A program made the translations under genes and the position numbers. From an uncultured Anaerosacchariphilus sp. (GTDB lineage Bacteria > Bacillota > Clostridia > Lachnospirales > Lachnospiraceae), in the NCBI GenBank assembly GCA_934373375.1, contig CAKROP010000127.1:1-6544 (forward strand): DNA of 6,544 bases, in the 5' to 3' direction. Below the pieces are notes generated by a model that was not told where the DNA came from, did not search any database, and saw only the letters and a program-made list of their open reading frames with translations. This document shows, in pieces, positions 1-6,544 of the stretch; within the stretch, counting starts at the first letter, position 1, and each line of letters starts with the position of its first letter.

Positions 1-10
1 TCATTAAGCT

Positions 11-48
11 TTGTAAGCCTTCTCTGATTTTTTTCGGAAGCTTTACAA
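11..48. repeat. Inverted repeat with T-run in the loop, left edge
   Basis: TTGTAAGCCTTCT (11-23) pairs with GGAAGCTTTACAA (36-48) over 13 positions with one C-C mismatch and two G-U pairs. The loop contains seven T (28-34). Neither flank carries a T-run on the 3' side of the stem in either direction, so it does not look like a standard intrinsic terminator. It may be a control element or remnant belonging to a gene left of the window. Confidence 0.4.
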
Positions 49-67
49 TCTCTTTACACAAACACAC

Positions 68-95
68 CTGAAACCTAACAAACACCTCCTATACT
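68..95 (+). promoter_or_regulatory. Candidate sigma-A promoter of the small membrane-protein gene
   Basis: TATACT at 90-95 matches the -10 consensus at five of six positions, and CTGAAA at 68-73 matches the -35 consensus at four of six, with a 16-base spacer. Transcription would begin near 102, leaving a leader of under 20 bases that carries just the ribosome binding site. A second -35-like TTTACA (53-58) pairs only with a poor -10 (TAACAA, 76-81). This is a motif match, not a mapped start. Confidence 0.35.
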
Positions 96-116
96 GTCAA
101 CTATAGAGAGGTGTTT
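80..116. repeat. Imperfect inverted repeat covering the -10 box and ribosome binding site
   Basis: AAACACCTC (80-88) is perfectly repeated in inverse as GAGGTGTTT (108-116), and the match continues inward as CTATA (89-93) with TATAG (102-106), leaving one unpaired A at 107 and an eight-base centre CTGTCAAC (94-101). In total 14 pairs form with a single bulge. As DNA it could be an operator, because it overlaps the candidate -10 and start site; as RNA it would hide the ribosome binding site. The symmetry is seen directly and the role is inference. Confidence 0.65.
106..111 (+). promoter_or_regulatory. Ribosome binding site of the small membrane-protein gene
   Basis: GAGAGG lies 8 bases before the ATG at 120 and is the reason for choosing that start. 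The site sits inside the 3' arm of the inverted repeat at 80-116, so in any transcript that begins upstream of base 80 it would be base-paired. Confidence 0.7.
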
Positions 117-119
117 ATT

Positions 120-350
120 ATGAGAACAAAATCTACAATTGAAAAAGTTATGTATCTGATTACCTTCGCAGGCATTATCACAGCAAATATATCTTCCATC
201 CTGTTCGGCGTCAATGTGATGCATCCGGCTTTCCTGGCAGGTGTGCTTATCGCAGTTATCGGTGTCAACGGCGTACTGCTTTTGAAGCATCCGTCCTTCC
301 AGATACATCATATCTCCGAGAATTCCAACTGGATTCATTATGTAGACTGA
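120..350 (+). CDS. Small hypothetical membrane protein with two predicted spans
   Basis: I do not recognise a family for this 76-residue protein. It starts MRTKSTIEKV, a basic N-terminus, followed by two hydrophobic stretches at about 11-30 (MYLITFAGIITANISSILFG) and 36-55 (PAFLAGVLIAVIGVNGVLLL), joined by a very short turn containing VNVMH, and ends in a polar His-rich tail with HPSF, IHHISE and WIHYVD. The topology suggested is a helical hairpin with both ends in the cytoplasm. There is no signal-peptide cleavage site or toxin motif that I can identify. ATG at 120 is preferred over the in-frame GTG at 111 because GAGAGG (106-111) is a good ribosome binding site 8 bases before the ATG and the GTG overlaps it. 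The gene converges on rpoC and has its own terminator, so it is a separate unit. The good ribosome binding site, codon-length open frame and terminator make it likely real; its role is unknown. Confidence 0.75.
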   Translation: MRTKSTIEKVMYLITFAGIITANISSILFGVNVMHPAFLAGVLIAVIGVNGVLLLKHPSFQIHHISENSNWIHYVD

Positions 351-382
351 CATCCTGCCCGGGAAATGCTTCCAAACATTCT

Positions 383-438
383 CGCATCCCCCGTATCTCC
401 ACTGCTCCCAGTGGAAAACCGGGCGGGTGCGTTTTTTT
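383..438 (+). terminator. Intrinsic terminator of the small membrane-protein gene, with nested hairpin
   Basis: The arms CGCATCCCCCG (383-393) and CGGGCGGGTGCG (420-431) form 11 pairs including one G-U, with one unpaired C at 424, and the 3' arm is followed at once by seven T (432-438). The loop between them contains a second hairpin, TCCACTG (398-404) with CAGTGGA (409-415) around CTCC, so the structure is a two-storey stem. It starts 32 bases after the stop of the 76-residue gene on the same strand. The stem and adjacent T-run are seen directly; termination activity is inferred. Confidence 0.78.
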
Positions 439-444
439 ATCCGC

Positions 445-485
445 AAAAAAACTGCTGTCTCACATTTTCGTGAAACAGCAGTTTT
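445..485 (-). terminator. Intrinsic terminator of the rpoBC transcript
   Basis: Read on the minus strand, the arms CTGCTGTTTCAC and GTGAGACAGCAG pair over 12 positions with a single G-U wobble, extended by AAAA opposite TTTT, around a six-base loop. The 3' arm runs straight into a run of seven T (complement of 445-451). It begins about 30 bases past the rpoC stop, the expected place for the end of a heavily transcribed operon. On the plus strand the trailing run is only TTTT, so it would be at most a weak terminator in that direction. Confidence 0.92.
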
Positions 486-516
486 CTAATGCTTCATTTA
501 TCTCTGATACAGGCTC

Positions 517-4197
<3,681 letters not shown>

Positions 4198-4205
4198 GAA
4201 TGGCA

Positions 4206-4214
4206 CTCCCTTCC
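4206..4214 (-). promoter_or_regulatory. rpoC ribosome binding site in the rpoB-rpoC gap
   Basis: The minus strand reads GGAAGGGAG directly after the rpoB stop codon, ending 8 bases before the ATG at 4197. This placement decides the rpoC start: the competing GTG at 4206-4204 overlaps the purine run and would have almost no spacing. The 17-base gap between rpoB and rpoC is almost entirely this site, which suits translation of rpoC by ribosomes finishing rpoB. Confidence 0.85.
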
Positions 4215-6544
4215 TTATTCTTCTTCAAAATCTCCGTCGAAATCAGAGAAATCCTCATCTGAATCGTCCGGCTCCTCCTCGATATCAACCAGTTCTCCGT
4301 CCTCGGCAAACTCCTGCTTGCTGAAGCCGTAATCGCCATAGGAATCCTCGTCATCCTTGAAGCGGCGGTCTCCCTCGATGATGGAGCGGATATCGGTGCT
4401 GTCACCGTACTCGCTGGTCTCCATGATCTCGACCTCTGTATTGTCATCCCGCAGTACCCGAACATCCAGTCCCAGAGACTGAAGCTCTTTCAAAAGTACC
4501 TTGAATGACTCGGGAATACCCGGCTTCGGAATATTGTCGCCCTTGATAATGGCCTCGTAGGTCTTCACACGTCCGATAACGTCGTCAGACTTCATGGTCA
4601 GAATCTCCTGCAGAGTGTAAGATGCGCCATAGGCCTCCAGAGCCCACACCTCCATCTCTCCGAAACGCTGTCCACCGAACTGTGCCTTACCACCCAGCGG
4701 CTGCTGAGTAACCAGGGAGTACGGTCCTGTGGAACGGGCATGAATCTTATCATCTACCAGGTGATGCAGCTTCAGGTAATGCATGTGACCGATGGTTACA
4801 GCGCCGTCAAAGTACTCGCCTGTACGTCCGTCACGCAGCCGCACCTTACCGTCTCTGGAAATGGGAACACCCTTCCAAAGCTTTCTATGCTCACGGTTCT
4901 CATCCAGGTACTGTGTTACCTCCGGATGCAGTTCCTCGCCGTGAATGCCGAGGAAGGTCTCACCACTCCACGGTCTTCCGTCTGCTGTGGTCTCCTCGCC
5001 TCTTTCCTTCCATTCAGCCGCCTCTGCGTCGTCAAACGGAAGGTTTACATAATCATTTGCCAGATCCAGTGTATCCATGATATCGCTCTCGTTCGCGCCG
5101 GAGAATACCGGTGTGGATACATTGAAGCCAAGGGCCTTGGCAGCCAGGCTTAAGTGAATCTCCAGGACCTGTCCGATATTCATACGGGACGGTACGCCCA
5201 GGGGGTTCAGAACGATATCCAGCGGACGTCCGTTCGGCAGGAACGGCATATCCTCTACCGGAAGTACACGGGAAACGACACCCTTATTACCGTGACGGCC
5301 TGCCATCTTATCTCCTACGGAGATCTTACGCTTCTGAGCAATGTAGATACGAACGGACTGATTTACACCCGGAGACAGCTCGTCGCCGTTCTCTCTGGTA
5401 AATACCTTCGCGTCTACGACGATACCATACTCGCCGTGGGGTACCTTCAGGGAGGTATCACGCACCTCGCGGGCCTTCTCACCGAAGATGGCGCGCAGCA
5501 GTCTCTCCTCTGCGGTCAGCTCAGTCTCTCCCTTGGGAGTAACCTTACCTACCAGAATATCGCCTGCGCGGACCTCAGCGCCGATACGGATAATTCCGCG
5601 CTCGTCCAGATCCTTCAGCGCGTCGTCACCCACACCCGGAACGTCTCTTGTGATCTCTTCCGGTCCCAGCTTGGTATCACGGGCCTCTGCCTCATATTCC
5701 TCGATATGAATAGAGGTGTATACATCATCCTCTACCAGACGCTCGCTAAGAAGTACGGCGTCCTCGTAGTTGTAACCTTCCCAGGTCATGAATCCGATCA
5801 GCGGATTCTTACCGAGAGCCAGCTCTCCGCCGGAGGTGGAAGGACCATCCGCAATTACGTCGCCCTTCTTTACCTTGTCGCCTTTGAATACAACCGGTCT
5901 CTGGTTGTAGCAGTTGCTCTGGTTGCTTCGGGAGAACTTGGTCAGACGGTATACATCCTTGGTTCCATCGTCACACTTGATGGTGATCTCATTGGATACG
6001 GAGCGCTCTACCACACCGTCATGCTTTGCTACCACACACACACCGGAGTCGACTGCGGTCTTAACTTCGATGCCCGTTCCGACTACCGGAGCCTCTGTGG
6101 TCAGAAGCGGTACGGCCTGACGCTGCATGTTGGATCCCATCAGCGCACGGTTCGCGTCATCGTTCTGCAGGAACGGAATCAACGCTGTCGCCACAGAGAA
6201 TACCATTCGCGGAGACACGTCCATATAATCGAACATGGAGCGCTCGTACTCCTGGGTCTCCTCACGGTAACGACCGGATACGTTCTTATGGATGAAGTGT
6301 CCCTCTTCGTCCAGCGGCTCATTTGCCTGTGCTACATGATAGTTATCCTCTTCGTCTGCGGTCATGTAGACTACTTCGTCTGTGACACGCGGATTCTTCG
6401 GATCTGCTTTATCAATCTTACGGTACGGAGTCTCAATGAATCCATACTCGTTAATTCTTGCATAGGATGCCAGAGAGTTGATCAGACCGATGTTCGGTCC
6501 CTCAGGGGTCTCGATGGGGCACATTCTTCCGTAATGGGAGTAAT
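4215..6544 (-). CDS. rpoB: RNA polymerase beta subunit, C-terminal part (5' end beyond window)
   Basis: This is the beta subunit of DNA-directed RNA polymerase, which with beta' forms the catalytic cleft. The reading frame is open to the right edge, so roughly the last 775 residues are present and the true start is outside. Numbering from the methionine at 6524 as residue 1, visible landmarks are the rifampicin cluster II segment [14 protein letters not shown] (2-15), [14 protein letters not shown] (251-264) with the acidic pair near the active site, [12 protein letters not shown] (404-415) holding the two lysines equivalent to E. coli K1065 and K1073, and the C-terminal [20 protein letters not shown] block (611-630) that packs on beta'. 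After [11 protein letters not shown] (675-685), close to where the E. coli protein ends, there is a tail of about 80 residues whose last 29 contain 18 Asp/Glu and no Lys/Arg. It ends in TAA at 4215-4217, 17 bases before rpoC, consistent with one transcript. No frameshift or missing catalytic residue is seen in the part present. Confidence 0.98.
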   Translation of the reverse strand, partial: YSHYGRMCPIETPEGPNIGLINSLASYARINEYGFIETPYRKIDKADPKNPRVTDEVVYMTADEEDNYHVAQANEPLDEEGHFIHKNVSGRYREETQEYERSMFDYMDVSPRMVFSVATALIPFLQNDDANRALMGSNMQRQAVPLLTTEAPVVGTGIEVKTAVDSGVCVVAKHDGVVERSVSNEITIKCDDGTKDVYRLTKFSRSNQSNCYNQRPVVFKGDKVKKGDVIADGPSTSGGELALGKNPLIGFMTWEGYNYEDAVLLSERLVEDDVYTSIHIEEYEAEARDTKLGPEEITRDVPGVGDDALKDLDERGIIRIGAEVRAGDILVGKVTPKGETELTAEERLLRAIFGEKAREVRDTSLKVPHGEYGIVVDAKVFTRENGDELSPGVNQSVRIYIAQKRKISVGDKMAGRHGNKGVVSRVLPVEDMPFLPNGRPLDIVLNPLGVPSRMNIGQVLEIHLSLAAKALGFNVSTPVFSGANESDIMDTLDLANDYVNLPFDDAEAAEWKERGEETTADGRPWSGETFLGIHGEELHPEVTQYLDENREHRKLWKGVPISRDGKVRLRDGRTGEYFDGAVTIGHMHYLKLHHLVDDKIHARSTGPYSLVTQQPLGGKAQFGGQRFGEMEVWALEAYGASYTLQEILTMKSDDVIGRVKTYEAIIKGDNIPKPGIPESFKVLLKELQSLGLDVRVLRDDNTEVEIMETSEYGDSTDIRSIIEGDRRFKDDEDSYGDYGFSKQEFAEDGELVDIEEEPDDSDEDFSDFDGDFEEE

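Noticed and set aside
75..446. A 123-codon minus-strand frame rich in Cys and His that looks superficially like a zinc-binding protein
   Set aside because: It starts with TTG inside the T-tract of the rpoC terminator and lies opposite the better supported plus-strand gene with a ribosome binding site and coherent membrane spans. The Cys/His spacing does not match a zinc-finger pattern I know.
4204..4206. GTG as the rpoC start
   Set aside because: It is in frame but is part of the purine-rich ribosome binding site; ATG at 4197 has proper spacing and the expected N-terminus.
4740..5153. A 137-codon open frame on the plus strand opposite rpoB
   Set aside because: It is also in register opposite the rpoB codons and is explained by the same codon avoidance; no ribosome binding site or domain supports it.

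Overview
The window is a chromosomal core-gene region, most likely from a Lachnospiraceae-type (Clostridium cluster XIVa) member of the Bacillota. This rests on recognising the RpoC and RpoB protein sequences: an RpoC that begins MPETTNQ and continues with [20 protein letters not shown], a trigger loop without the enterobacterial insertion, a moderate GC content, and strong AGGAGG-like ribosome binding sites. The genus cannot be named from this window.

Layout, right to left on the minus strand. From the right edge to about 4215 lies the C-terminal two thirds of rpoB, the beta subunit of RNA polymerase; its 5' part is cut off by the window. After a 17-base gap carrying a Shine-Dalgarno sequence comes the complete rpoC, the beta' subunit (about 517-4197). 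Both proteins are full in their catalytic motifs and both end in long acidic tails. A strong intrinsic terminator (about 445-485) closes the transcript immediately after rpoC.

The left end (1-440) is accessory in character. A convergent plus-strand gene (120-350) encodes a 76-residue protein with two predicted membrane spans and no function I recognise. Its start region carries a long imperfect inverted repeat that covers both the candidate -10 box and the ribosome binding site. It has its own terminator (383-438), which sits only six bases from the T-tract of the rpoC terminator, so the two convergent units are insulated back to back. The ribosomal/elongation factor genes (rpsL, rpsG, fusA, tuf) that follow rpoC in many Firmicutes do not follow directly here.

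RpoB and RpoC together form the catalytic core and main DNA channel of RNA polymerase, and their coupled translation from one mRNA is the expected arrangement. Nothing in the window looks like a new defence, mobile or biosynthetic system. The items most worth a second look are the small membrane-protein gene with its palindromic start region, the alternative folds at its 3' end, and the acidic tails of both polymerase subunits.
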